Positions 16,989 through 26,311 of a DNA stretch of 64,000 nucleotides are shown here, in pieces. The notes beneath the pieces were generated by a model. That model saw nothing but the letters and a program-made list of their open reading frames with translations, was not told where the DNA came from and did not search any database. Source of the DNA: Peristeroidobacter soli (GTDB lineage: Bacteria > Pseudomonadota > Gammaproteobacteria > Steroidobacterales > Steroidobacteraceae); NCBI RefSeq assembly GCF_004138485.1, contig NZ_ML142848.1, positions 62,001-126,000 of the forward strand, given 5' to 3'. The translations under genes were made by a program, and so were the position numbers. Numbering within the stretch: the stretch's first letter is position 1; each line of letters opens with the position of its first letter.

Positions 16989-17615
16989 CCCCAACCGGAT
17001 GGCCGCCCGCAGCAGCTGTGTCCCGTTATCCGCGCCGAGCTTCTGCCGGATCGAAGACTGATGATTGGCGACGGTCTTCGGGTTCAGGCCCAGCTGCCGG
17101 GCGATCTCATTGAGAGCACAGCCGTCCGCGAGCAGCTTCAGCACCTCGAACTCCCGCGCCGAAAGAATCTCGTGGCTGCCTTGCTCGGTGCTCAGCGGCT
17201 GCAGCGCCAGCGTCTGCGCCACATCGGGACTGAGAAACCGGCGGCCGCCTGCGACGCTGGCCACCGCCTCCACCAGCACGCGAGGTGCGGCCGCTTTCGT
17301 CAGATAGCCAGCCGCGCCAGCTTCGAGCGCACGCCGGGCAAAGATGGCGTCCTCATACATGCTGAACATCAACACGCGTGCCTTGGGTTCATGCACCAGA
17401 ATCCGGCGGAGGGCTTCGATGCCGCTCACGCCCGGCAAGGCGATGTCCATGACGGCGACATCCGGCATCAAGCTGCAAAACATGTGATAGGCCTCGGTGG
17501 CGCTGGCGGCCTCGCCTACGACCGTGATGCCGCCGCTGACTTCCAGCAATCGCCGGTACCCCTCACGCACGACGGAGTGATCGTCCACCAGCAGCACCGT
17601 TGTTCGCGCACTCAT
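16971..17615 (-). CDS. Response regulator, NarL/LuxR family
   Basis: A 214-residue two-domain regulator. The receiver has LVDDHSVVREG (acidic pair Asp11-Asp12) and phospho-acceptor Asp57 in VMDIALPG, with the conserved Lys in YLTKAA. The C-terminal LuxR-type HTH (about 148-205) contains SAREFEVLKLLADG and NPKTVANHQSSIRQKL. It resembles UvrY/GacA-like regulators. It would activate or repress promoters on phosphorylation by an unlinked histidine kinase; no kinase gene is in the window. The ATG at 17615 has AGGAG 8 bases upstream. It is separated by 51 bases from the lipoprotein gene upstream. Confidence 0.88.
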   Translation of the reverse strand: MSARTTVLLVDDHSVVREGYRRLLEVSGGITVVGEAASATEAYHMFCSLMPDVAVMDIALPGVSGIEALRRILVHEPKARVLMFSMYEDAIFARRALEAGAAGYLTKAAAPRVLVEAVASVAGGRRFLSPDVAQTLALQPLSTEQGSHEILSAREFEVLKLLADGCALNEIARQLGLNPKTVANHQSSIRQKLGADNGTQLLRAAIRLGLVPPF

Positions 17616-17666
17616 GGCGTCACTCCTGGGCTGATCGCCGTTTCCCGTTGGGCCCTCCCACGCCCA

Positions 17667-19586
17667 TCACGGTATCACAGGAGGAAACACCAGAGGGCCG
17701 CCGTTGAGCGTCGTCGTTCTCGTGCCGGGCCGCGGGAAAGACTGGACCTCGTGCAACACGGTGCCCGCGAACGTCACGGTGCGATGGCCGAGAGTATCCG
17801 GCAACGACACCGACACCCCGTCGCAATCGGCATCACAACGAAACGCCTGACTGACCGGGCTGCTGTAAGTCACGCTCACCACCGCTCCGGCGCGCAGGAT
17901 CACTTCAATCGGGGCGAAACTCTGATCGTCGAACATCTCGAGCTTCTGGTCGCCATTGTCGAGCACCGACGTTGTCCGGTTCGCCTCCGCCGAACAGAAG
18001 TTGAAAGGACCTGACAGGACGTCGATCGCCACCGTATCGGACGCTGGGTCGCAACCCGCGAGCGCCGGAAATACCAGCGGCGTATTGGGATCGACGAAGT
18101 AGACAGTCGTGAAAGAGGCCTTGAGCGTCGCAGTCGTACCGGTCGGCGCTCCAGACTCTGTCATTCCCGACAGCGTCGTGTTCGCAAAGCTCACGTTCCG
18201 AACCAGCACGGGCATGTCGGGTCCCAGGTCCGTGTTGACGGTCACGGGGCCGAGGGTGATTCCATTGCACGCCTCAGCCTCGCACGCGAAACGAACGGTC
18301 GGGATGAGCGTCGCCGGGTCATACTGGAAGAAATAAACGCTCACGACGCTGTCGTTGCCATCCGTCACCAGCTCGACCTGCGGATAGGCGGGGTCCGCTC
18401 CACTCGTGTCAGCGAACGCGTAGACCGCCCGTGATGGCGTCGCGCCGCGCGATGTATTCAGCGTGCCGCCGATATTCAAAGGATCGAACGCATCGACGCA
18501 TTGAGCGATGACGGTATTGTCCGCGAGGACCACGAAGAACTTGTTGGTGCTGCATGGGAGCACCGGCAGCTCCACGCCGGGAATGGCGCCCCTGAGAACT
18601 CCGTTCAGCACGGCACCCTCCGATGTGCCTGTCAGCGTCGCGCTGGTGAACGTCAAGGAACGCGTCTGATCGCTGGCGGCAACTCCTAAGATGACTCCGC
18701 CGCAAGCACTGCCGCTGCAGGAATAGGTGAGACCCGCGTTGACGTAGTCCGCACTCAGAATTTCATCGCCGCGCACCCTCACGGTAAGCGTGTCGTTCGT
18801 GGGCGCCGAGAAGACATAGTCAATGACGCTGTTGTCGTCCTCCTCGCGATTCGCCGTCTTGGTCGCCGGACAGAACTCCCGCGACACGCCGGCGATGTCT
18901 ATTACAACGTTCTCCTCGATGCACAGGCGTGCCAGTGAAGCCACCTGCCGAGAGAGCGTCGCGAGCGTACTCCCATTGGTTACCAGCACCGCTTCGAGCG
19001 CCTGAATGGTGTCGAACATCGGATCGCCGGAGGTTGCATTGAAGGCCGAAGTAATGAAGCTCGCATCCCCCGATCGAACCGACACGCCCAGCACATCCCG
19101 CAGATAGGCCGTGACCTTGGCTTGCGCTGCCCGGATCTTTTCGTCGGTGACCATTTCAGTGCCGTTGGCGCCGAAGGCCGCGTACGCCGCCGTCGGATCC
19201 TGCCCCATCAGCTGAGCGAACAGGAGCGTCGTGAGCGGCGTGACATTCGCCGTCCCCGCTTGTGTGGCGACCGAATACAGGAAGACCTGCTGATCATTTG
19301 CGTCGGGGCCGATCCAACGCAACGCGTACGGACCGGTCAGCTGTGACAGGTCCACGCTGTAGCGATTGGTCCCGCTCGAATTGCTGGCGGTTCGGGGCAG
19401 GCCCGCCGTTCCCTTCGCCGTTACCGGCCCTGCCGTCACTCTGTCGTCATAAGCAGCGGTTCCGGCGAGCGTCGGCGTTGTGAGTGTGGTCTGCTTGGGG
19501 GGGGCATCTTCGCCGCACCCCGCGAGCAACATCGCAAATGCCAGGGCGATCAGCCCGAAACGCCGCCCGTGCCTTCTCTCCAACAT
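17667..19586 (-). CDS. Lipoprotein with three Cys-pair repeat modules, unknown function
   Basis: A 639-residue exported lipoprotein with lipobox LAGC (Cys24). An N-terminal part includes NVTPLTTLLFAQL, a motif seen in many uncharacterised proteobacterial lipoproteins. From about residue 260 it contains three diverged beta-rich modules, each with a Cys pair followed by Gly and a hydrophobic strand: Cys290/295 (ACGGVILG), Cys435/440 (ACNGITLG) and Cys584/588 (DCDGVSVS), then an R-x-x-TF strand; the first and last end in a 'LNG' element. The same module occurs twice in the adjacent gene. The function is unknown; surface binding or adhesion is possible. It is the last gene of a five-gene run below a TonB receptor. 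Confidence 0.65.
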   Translation of the reverse strand: MLERRHGRRFGLIALAFAMLLAGCGEDAPPKQTTLTTPTLAGTAAYDDRVTAGPVTAKGTAGLPRTASNSSGTNRYSVDLSQLTGPYALRWIGPDANDQQVFLYSVATQAGTANVTPLTTLLFAQLMGQDPTAAYAAFGANGTEMVTDEKIRAAQAKVTAYLRDVLGVSVRSGDASFITSAFNATSGDPMFDTIQALEAVLVTNGSTLATLSRQVASLARLCIEENVVIDIAGVSREFCPATKTANREEDDNSVIDYVFSAPTNDTLTVRVRGDEILSADYVNAGLTYSCSGSACGGVILGVAASDQTRSLTFTSATLTGTSEGAVLNGVLRGAIPGVELPVLPCSTNKFFVVLADNTVIAQCVDAFDPLNIGGTLNTSRGATPSRAVYAFADTSGADPAYPQVELVTDGNDSVVSVYFFQYDPATLIPTVRFACEAEACNGITLGPVTVNTDLGPDMPVLVRNVSFANTTLSGMTESGAPTGTTATLKASFTTVYFVDPNTPLVFPALAGCDPASDTVAIDVLSGPFNFCSAEANRTTSVLDNGDQKLEMFDDQSFAPIEVILRAGAVVSVTYSSPVSQAFRCDADCDGVSVSLPDTLGHRTVTFAGTVLHEVQSFPRPGTRTTTLNGGPLVFPPVIP

Positions 19587-19612
19587 GTGAGTTGATCCCC
19601 GGGAACTGGCGC

Positions 19613-20602
19613 CTACATCGGTGGCAGGATGAGAGATCCGTTCAGTACGGCATTGCTCTCGCCGCTATTCGTGTCGATCAGAGTGGTGCCGGCAAAAGTG
19701 AAACGGCGCGCGCCTTCGGCGTTTGCCACTGAGATCCGCACGCTGCCGCACTCGACGGACCGGCAGGCAAGTGAGACCTCGCCCTCGTACTGCACTCGCC
19801 TGACCTGCTGATCCTGATCGGCGGCCACCACGATCGATTCGCCATCGAGACTGGTGAAGCGGTAACGCCGGGTGCCGTCATCGGCAACCTCGAAGCCCGC
19901 GCCTCCCTGCGGACAGAAAGTTTGCGACGAACTGTCGCTGGTGACGATGCTGACGCCCTGCCCGGGACACGCAAGGTCGGAGAACTCCTCGGCGGGGATC
20001 TCGATGCGTCCGCTCAATTGCAGAGACTCTTGCGTGGCCGACGTTTCGTTCGAGCTCGTTCGCATAAGCGCCGTCCGCTCGAGAGTCATCACGCGAGCTC
20101 CCTGCGCGTCGCGCCTGCTGATCGTGATGCCCTGGCACGCCGCAGCCACGCAGTGGAACTCCGGCCGGACGTCACTGCCCCAAGCCGCCGACAGGATGTT
20201 GCCCCCGGCGACTTCGACACGCAGCCAGCGCTGTGGCGCGGTGAGCGAAGCAATTTGATGGGAGCGCACGCTGCCGTTGTGTTTTGTGATGAGCGCGCCC
20301 ATGCACACGGACTCGATGGAGTCATCCATCGCGATTTCGAGCTGCTGTCCGGCGCAGGCAGATGAGGACTTCGCTGCCTCCGCGATCTCCCTGGTGGGCT
20401 CGACCTGCTCGTGGTCCAACCCGGCCGCAAGCCGATCGGGCGGTCGCGGTTCAGTGCGGTCGCCGTGTTTCACGACGCCAAGCGCGACGATCGCCACGGC
20501 CCCGAGCAGCGAGAGCACAACCCATTTCCGTTTTGGTCTTGCCACGTCGACGATCTCCTTCGGCGGGCGTCGCGATGACGACGCCCGCTTGCCCCGGCTC
20601 AT
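19613..20602 (-). CDS. Membrane-anchored protein with two Cys-pair repeat modules, unknown function
   Basis: 329 residues when started at ATG 20602, 4 bases after the preceding stop. A longer frame from 20626 would overlap the previous gene. An Arg/Lys-rich head precedes one transmembrane segment (about 25-43), so the bulk should lie in the periplasm. Two modules like those of the downstream lipoprotein are visible: Cys151/156 (ACQGITIS) and Cys280/285 (ECGSVRIS). The last is followed by RRFTFAGTTL and LNGSLILPP, almost the same ending as the lipoprotein's LNGGPLVFPP. I do not recognise a described family. The shared module suggests the two proteins act together. Confidence 0.6.
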   Translation of the reverse strand: MSRGKRASSSRRPPKEIVDVARPKRKWVVLSLLGAVAIVALGVVKHGDRTEPRPPDRLAAGLDHEQVEPTREIAEAAKSSSACAGQQLEIAMDDSIESVCMGALITKHNGSVRSHQIASLTAPQRWLRVEVAGGNILSAAWGSDVRPEFHCVAAACQGITISRRDAQGARVMTLERTALMRTSSNETSATQESLQLSGRIEIPAEEFSDLACPGQGVSIVTSDSSSQTFCPQGGAGFEVADDGTRRYRFTSLDGESIVVAADQDQQVRRVQYEGEVSLACRSVECGSVRISVANAEGARRFTFAGTTLIDTNSGESNAVLNGSLILPPM

Positions 20603-20606
20603 TGCA

Positions 20607-21452
20607 TCAGGACGTCTTGCAGGCATACGCCTGCGCCTGAATGTTGGTCGGAATCTGAGTTTCCTCGCCGCCCTGCCAGTACTTGATGGCGAAGCTGGTC
20701 AGCGCGTAATGATCGCTGGTGCCGCCGAACGGGCAGTTCTGCCGCACGAACAGCCAAGGCGACCAGATGCTGTTCACGCCATCCGGATCGAAGACATTGG
20801 TATCCGCCCAATACATGACCCTGCCGTTGTCCCGGTCGGCCGCCGAGCCCGGGGGTACGACTTGGTTGATGCCCTTATAGGTCTTGCCGGTGTATTCGAG
20901 ATACTTCACCGCCAGCGAATTGTCGGGATCGGTGCCCGAGGTGCTGCCGCTCCCCATCCAATAGCTGACCCAGGCCGACAGCGATGCGCCAGTGCCGCGG
21001 ATGTTTCGAAAGAAATTGTTGATCTCGAAACAATCGTTACTGGTGCCGCTCCACAGCGGGCAATTGGGATTGCGGGCCGGGAAGTTCACCGGCGTCGCGG
21101 CCATGCGGACCCGCGTGGCCAGCATGAACGTATTGGTCGCATCGCAAGTCGAGCCGGTGCCCAGACAATAAACGCGGTCATACAGAGTGCCGACGTTGAC
21201 GCCGCTCACCGTGATGTTTGCTGTACGCGTCGCTTTCAGAATGTAGCCCGTGAGACCGCCGGAGCCGCCCGGCAGACCACCGACGATGCAGGTCGCCGGC
21301 GGCGGAACGGTGAATGGTTTGGGGTTCACGGTAATGATCGGTGGGTCCATGTCGGGCAGCAGGCATTCGGTCGCTTGCGCCGGCGCCTGATGAAACAAGG
21401 CCGCCGCCGCACCCAGGACCATCGCACATGACAAGGCATTTGATGTTTTCAC
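20607..21452 (-). CDS. Secreted protein of unknown function, paralogue of the next gene upstream
   Basis: A 281-residue protein with a clear signal peptide (cleavage near AQA-TE, residue 27). It starts at a GTG with AAGGAG 7 bases upstream. The mature part holds several Cys residues. Its C-terminal half (DNGRVMYWADTN, then DPDGVNSIWSPWLFV) matches the neighbouring gene's DNTWVDFRIDAN and DPDGTSSARSPWLLT, so the two are paralogues. No catalytic motif is recognisable. It is probably a periplasmic or surface protein working with the TonB receptor encoded upstream. Confidence 0.6.
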   Translation of the reverse strand: MKTSNALSCAMVLGAAAALFHQAPAQATECLLPDMDPPIITVNPKPFTVPPPATCIVGGLPGGSGGLTGYILKATRTANITVSGVNVGTLYDRVYCLGTGSTCDATNTFMLATRVRMAATPVNFPARNPNCPLWSGTSNDCFEINNFFRNIRGTGASLSAWVSYWMGSGSTSGTDPDNSLAVKYLEYTGKTYKGINQVVPPGSAADRDNGRVMYWADTNVFDPDGVNSIWSPWLFVRQNCPFGGTSDHYALTSFAIKYWQGGEETQIPTNIQAQAYACKTS

Positions 21453-21503
21453 GGAATATCTCCTTCCTGTAGAGAATCTCGCGTCGTTGCAAGCCGGGCA
21501 GCG

Positions 21504-22256
21504 TTATTCCTCGCCCTCCTCCTCGTCGTCGTCATCCTCCGGTGGCGGCACGCCGTTGGGTTGATAGCTGGTCGTGTAGAAATCCACCGCGTCGAGCGGA
21601 TCGTCGACATCGGAGTTGAGCACCCGCAGCCCCAGCGTGTTGAGAGAGATGCCGGTGGGCGCGCGCGTCTTGGTCAACAGCCAGGGCGAACGCGCGCTGC
21701 TCGTGCCGTCCGGGTCGGCGGCGTTGGCATCGATACGAAAATCGACCCATGTGTTGTCGCGTTCCGGCTCGTCGCCCTCGAACTCGTTCAGGCCTTGCAC
21801 AGTGCGTCCGGCCTCGTGCAGCGCCTCGGTCGCGCCATCCAGGAAATAGGCCACCGAGACGGCCTTTCCCGGACGCGTCTGGCGGAACAGATCGTTCACG
21901 TTGAACGAGGCACCGCTCGAGTCCCATGGGTTCGCGTTCATGATCACGCGCACGCCAAAGATATAAAGCTTAGGCTTGCCGACGTTGCGCCAGACCCGCT
22001 CGTTCACCGTGCCGATCTCGATGTCGTTGTAGATCAGCGGCGCCGACCGGGATGCCACCAGGGCGTAGCCCGGCTCGCCCGGCAGGCTGGTCAGCCTGCA
22101 GCGCTGATTCCAGCCCGCGCTGGTGGGGTTGCAGCGGGTCAGCACCGAATCGCCGGTTTTCGAAAGCCGTTCGAATCCCGCCGCCGCAGCCTCGCCCGTC
22201 GCCAGCCCCAACCCCGTGCACGATACGATCAATCCGTAAAGAATCTTCCGTTTCAT
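21504..22256 (-). CDS. Secreted protein of unknown function with acidic C-terminal tail
   Basis: 250 residues from ATG 22256, chosen because AGAGGAG lies about 7 bases upstream and the signal peptide (MKRKILYGLIVSC, cleavage near EAAAA) begins there. The mature protein shares the DPDG-x4-SPWL block with the downstream paralogue. It ends in an almost uninterrupted run of Asp and Glu (about the last 12 residues), which could bind Ca2+ or be disordered. The function is unknown. It lies 39 bases downstream of the TonB receptor stop, in an apparent operon. Confidence 0.6.
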   Translation of the reverse strand: MKRKILYGLIVSCTGLGLATGEAAAAGFERLSKTGDSVLTRCNPTSAGWNQRCRLTSLPGEPGYALVASRSAPLIYNDIEIGTVNERVWRNVGKPKLYIFGVRVIMNANPWDSSGASFNVNDLFRQTRPGKAVSVAYFLDGATEALHEAGRTVQGLNEFEGDEPERDNTWVDFRIDANAADPDGTSSARSPWLLTKTRAPTGISLNTLGLRVLNSDVDDPLDAVDFYTTSYQPNGVPPPEDDDDEEEGEE

Positions 22257-22295
22257 CTGCTCGCTCCTCTTCTTGTGATTGATGGCGTCCACACC

Positions 22296-25061
22296 TCATC
22301 GCGATTCATACGTGAAACCGAGCCAGACCCCACGCGGTGCTCCGGGTCCGACGTAAGTCGAATTGCGCCACTCGCTGGAGTTGTAGTTCCAGCCGCTCGG
22401 GCCGAGCGCGCCATTGACCGAAGGCGAGAATGGATTCACCCCCAGCCGGCCGGCGCTGAAATATTCCTCGTCGAGCAGATTGCTGATCCGTGCGAACAGC
22501 GTCAGGCGCTCGCCGATCCGATAGTTGGTATCGAGATCGACGACCACGAAGCCGTCGGTCCGTCCCTGGTTGGTGAACGGACGGCCGCGACGCACGTACA
22601 TCTGCTCCAGCCCGTTGTTCGCGCAGCCGCCACCGAGCGAACAGAAGTAGAGCCCGGTCTCCTGATCCGTCCCGGCGGGCTCATGCAGGTTGTTCTCGTT
22701 GCCTCTGACGAACGAGGCGGAATGCGCGGTGACGTCCACACCAACCCGCCACGCCGGGGTGAGATTCAACGTCAGTGTGCCGTTGTAGTTGTGCTCGGGA
22801 ATTCCCGGCAGACGCGCCCCCGGATCGATGCGGATCATATGATAGGTGCCGCGCCCGCCATTGGCGCTCGCCGTTGGCGAGGGCAGCGAATTGAATGCGC
22901 CGAGCTCGGGAAGATTGGTCGACGCCTGCGAGTTCTGGTTGAAATCCGCGGTGCTGTTGTGCGGGCTCACTGTATAGAACGTCGATTGGAACGTTGCTTC
23001 GGTATAGGAATACGCGAGTCGCAGTTCGAGCGGACCCGCCGCGCCCGCCAGCCCCACTTCGAAGCCCTGACGCCGCGTCTTGCCGACGGTATCGAAATAG
23101 CTCTTGCCATCGCCGACACCGACGAAATAGATATCGTCCTTCAGATCGGTGCGAAATACGCTCGCATTCCACTGCACCCGGCTTCCCAAAGTGCCGCGCG
23201 CGCCTGCCTCCGCCGAATCGGAACGGATTTGCGGCAGATGAGGATCGCCGGAGAGCGTGGTCGGCAGACTGCAGCCCGGCGAGACCAGGCTTCGCGGCGC
23301 TCGCGATGTGAGATTCCCAAACGGGATGTCGATCAGCGTGTCATCGAACGCGCATCCCAATTCGACCACCGATGGCACGCGCGCGCCGCGACTCACATTC
23401 CCGTAGAGATTGAGCGAGGCAACCGGCAGCCAGTTGATGCCCACCTGGGGATTGAACGAGCTGTAGTCGAAAGATTCCCGGGTGCGAGTCTGCCCGTTGA
23501 CGAGTTGATCGATGATGGCGCTGCCGGTACGCAGCTCGTGCAATTCATCCAGCGCCGCCCGCACCAGCAGATCGCTGTCGACACTCGTGCTGTTGTATCG
23601 GCCGGCGAGGGTCAGATGCAGGTTCGGCAGCATCGACCACGTTTCGCTGAAATAGGCGCTGCGGGTCGTTGCCGTGCCATGGAAGTCGTTGCCGGGCACA
23701 TCGTTCGCGGCCGCATAGTACTGAGACGCGATGCTGGACGGATCCAGATACACCCGATGCGAAGCATCGATGAGCGCCAGGCGCTGAACCATGCGATACG
23801 CGGCACGGCTGCGGTCGATGGACACACCCACCATGAGCTTGTGACTCGCGAGATTCCAATTCGACTGCACCGCGCCGCCATAGGTCGTCTGAGTCAGAGT
23901 TGTCGGCGTCATCAATCCGATCGGTGTTCCGTCGACGACGCCCGATCCCGAGGTGATACCGCCCACGAGACGGCTCTGCACCGCGCCGTTACGCGCGAGA
24001 AACTCTCCAGGCTGTGTCGGGTCCACGACCGCATCGTGGTCGAAACTGAAGTCATCGAACCCTTCATAGGCATCGCCGTTCAACGCATCTCGATCGCTGC
24101 CGCGGCGGTAGACCTGCGCGGTGATGTTGATGGCTTCAGAGACGTCGTACGCGCCGCTCAGTGCGAACTGTCTGAGTCGGTTGCGTGTCTCATCGGGTGA
24201 GGTGAAGACGGATTCCGGCCGCTCGTCGTAGAGCTCGCTGGGAATCAACCCGTTGCCCACCAGGTCGTTGTCGGCGAGCAGCGCGGACGCCGTGATCACG
24301 CCGAACCGGCCTCGCCAGTCCGCTCGACCGAAGAACTGCCGGACCTGCGAAGGCGAGTTGTCGCGCCAGCCCTCTTCCTCGAAGTAGTTCAGGGCGGCAA
24401 AGCCGCCGATCGCGCCGTTGTTCGCGCCAAGAGTCAGCTGTCCCTGGCGGCGGCCGAAGGAGCCCGCCAGTCCGCCCGCTTCGATTCCCTGCGACGAGAA
24501 TCCGCTGCGCGTGCGGACGGAAAGCGCGCCGCCCAGCGTGTTGAGACCAAACAGTGGATTCGAACCGGGAAAGACATCGAACCGTTCGATCGCATTCAGC
24601 GGGATCAGATCCCAGTTCACCACATCGCCGAACGGCTCGTTGACCCGGATGCCATCGAAGAACACCGACAGGCCCTGCGGCGTGCCCGCCTGCGGACTCG
24701 CCGTGAAGCCCCGGTAGTTCACGTCCATCTGAAAGGGATTGCCCGAATACTCATTGATGCTGACGCCTTGCATCTTCTCGTTCATGAGCTCGCCGATGCT
24801 CAGCGCGCCCGCCTCGGCAATCTGGCGCTTGCCCAGACTCTGAACGTTGCCTGGAATCTGATCTTTGTTGAGCAGCAAGCCCGGCATGGGGCCGGCATCG
24901 GTCGGACGGACGCCTGCCACGATGACATCGGGCTCGACATCGCCCGATGTTTGCGCCGCCGTGATGTCCGACAGTGTCACGCCACAGCATACGAATGCGA
25001 CGGCGATCGGCGAGGGCAGCGAGCAAACAGCGCTTGCCCGGTCCCGGCTTTGTTCCGACAT
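22296..25061 (-). CDS. TonB-dependent receptor
   Basis: A 921-residue outer-membrane receptor. After an N-terminal signal-like segment come a plug with YRGFTASPQ, LSVFFDGIRVNEPFGD and GLNTLGGALSVRTRSG, and a large barrel ending with VWLGFTYESR. The ending lacks the usual terminal aromatic residue but has an amphipathic last strand. I place the start at ATG 25061; a GTG directly before it (25064) is possible. The receptor heads a run of four exported proteins of unknown function and lies 114 bases downstream of a Rieske oxygenase gene on the same strand. The ligand is unknown. Confidence 0.85.
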   Translation of the reverse strand: MSEQSRDRASAVCSLPSPIAVAFVCCGVTLSDITAAQTSGDVEPDVIVAGVRPTDAGPMPGLLLNKDQIPGNVQSLGKRQIAEAGALSIGELMNEKMQGVSINEYSGNPFQMDVNYRGFTASPQAGTPQGLSVFFDGIRVNEPFGDVVNWDLIPLNAIERFDVFPGSNPLFGLNTLGGALSVRTRSGFSSQGIEAGGLAGSFGRRQGQLTLGANNGAIGGFAALNYFEEEGWRDNSPSQVRQFFGRADWRGRFGVITASALLADNDLVGNGLIPSELYDERPESVFTSPDETRNRLRQFALSGAYDVSEAINITAQVYRRGSDRDALNGDAYEGFDDFSFDHDAVVDPTQPGEFLARNGAVQSRLVGGITSGSGVVDGTPIGLMTPTTLTQTTYGGAVQSNWNLASHKLMVGVSIDRSRAAYRMVQRLALIDASHRVYLDPSSIASQYYAAANDVPGNDFHGTATTRSAYFSETWSMLPNLHLTLAGRYNSTSVDSDLLVRAALDELHELRTGSAIIDQLVNGQTRTRESFDYSSFNPQVGINWLPVASLNLYGNVSRGARVPSVVELGCAFDDTLIDIPFGNLTSRAPRSLVSPGCSLPTTLSGDPHLPQIRSDSAEAGARGTLGSRVQWNASVFRTDLKDDIYFVGVGDGKSYFDTVGKTRRQGFEVGLAGAAGPLELRLAYSYTEATFQSTFYTVSPHNSTADFNQNSQASTNLPELGAFNSLPSPTASANGGRGTYHMIRIDPGARLPGIPEHNYNGTLTLNLTPAWRVGVDVTAHSASFVRGNENNLHEPAGTDQETGLYFCSLGGGCANNGLEQMYVRRGRPFTNQGRTDGFVVVDLDTNYRIGERLTLFARISNLLDEEYFSAGRLGVNPFSPSVNGALGPSGWNYNSSEWRNSTYVGPGAPRGVWLGFTYESR

Positions 25062-25175
25062 CACGCATTCCCTGTGCAGCTGTCACCAAGGTCTCGTGGC
25101 CGGCAGTCTAAGCATCCGGCACCTGGACAAGCCACGGAGAAGCTCCCGAAGAATCCATGAAGGATTCCTCGATTG

Positions 25176-26222
25176 TCACGGCACAGGCGCGACACTCTCC
25201 TTCTTCAGGAACTGAGCCACCACCCAACGGAACTGTGACAACGCCGTATCGACGCTCAGCGGGGTCATCGTGAAGCCGGGATCGAGCGCCAGGTTGTGCT
25301 GTTGAGCCGTGATCATGGCACGGTCTTCGTTGAATGCCTTGACGATGCCGGCGTGGATCTCGCGGGTGACTTCGGGACGATCGATCAAAAAGTTGTGAGC
25401 GTGCCCGAAGAAATAGTGTGTCGAGGTCTCGGTCTCCGGCGTGAGCGCCTGGCAGCCGCGGAATGCCAGCGCATCCTCGCGGTGACTATCCTGACCGCCT
25501 GTGCCGGCAGGCATCATTCCGGAATCCATCAGCAGCACGCCGGGCACCACGAAGTCGTAGTACATCCAACGATCGACGCGAGCGCCTTCCGGATAGTTGG
25601 CGTACTTCGCCGAGTACTCCGGAGGCTGGGTATTGGCAACCCACTTGGTCAGACGCACGCCGCGTTGATTGCGCTCCACTTTGGGCAGTACCGCCGCATA
25701 GTCCGTCGATCCGCCTACCGTGGTCGGATGCAGGAACGGCAGATGCGAGAAGTCGAGGAGGTTGTCGGCGATCAACAGATAGTTCACGTCATAGTGCAGA
25801 TAACCATCCAGAGAACGCCATTGCGGATGGTCGAGCCATTGGGTATCCGGAATCAGCGCCGGATCCGCGAGCGCCGGGTCGCCCATCCAGACCCAGATCC
25901 AGCGATGACGTTCGACGACCGGGAAGGCCCTGACTTTCGCATTGGGGGGAATCCGGGTCTGCGCCGGGGCACCGATGCATTGCCCGGACCGGTCATATAG
26001 CAGGCCGTGATACATGCAGCGGATCTGATCGCCGCCCTGCTCCGTCCGTCCCATCGAGAGCCGGGCCGCGCGATGACAGCATCGATCCAGCAGGGCCACG
26101 ACCTGCCCGTTGCGATCGCGCCAGAAGACCAGCGGCCGATTGATGATGGTGCGGCTGAACAGCCCGTCCGCGGGCACCTCTTTATCCCAGCCGGCGACGT
26201 ACCAGCAATTCTCGATGAACAA
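25176..26222 (-). CDS. Rieske non-heme iron oxygenase, VanA-like
   Basis: 348 residues from a TTG at 26222, which has GGGGGGAG 5 bases upstream and gives the N-terminus FIENCWYVAGW, matching vanillate O-demethylase oxygenases. Upstream in-frame ATGs at 26285 and 26258 would leave very little promoter space. The Rieske cluster ligands are Cys48/His50 (RCCHR) and Cys69/His72 (RCMYHG). Catalytic iron ligands are His160 and His165 in DFSHLPFLH, with Asp157 as the bridging acid. It probably O-demethylates or hydroxylates an aromatic or steroid-like substrate using an unlinked reductase. A LysR regulator is divergent. Confidence 0.82.
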   Translation of the reverse strand: MFIENCWYVAGWDKEVPADGLFSRTIINRPLVFWRDRNGQVVALLDRCCHRAARLSMGRTEQGGDQIRCMYHGLLYDRSGQCIGAPAQTRIPPNAKVRAFPVVERHRWIWVWMGDPALADPALIPDTQWLDHPQWRSLDGYLHYDVNYLLIADNLLDFSHLPFLHPTTVGGSTDYAAVLPKVERNQRGVRLTKWVANTQPPEYSAKYANYPEGARVDRWMYYDFVVPGVLLMDSGMMPAGTGGQDSHREDALAFRGCQALTPETETSTHYFFGHAHNFLIDRPEVTREIHAGIVKAFNEDRAMITAQQHNLALDPGFTMTPLSVDTALSQFRWVVAQFLKKESVAPVP

Positions 26223-26311
26223 CGCGGCTCCCCCCAGCAATGCCCGATTGCAAGCCATTCTGATCGGCTCATAATCGACGCTCAAGACGATGGCACGGAC
26301 TCTGACTATCT

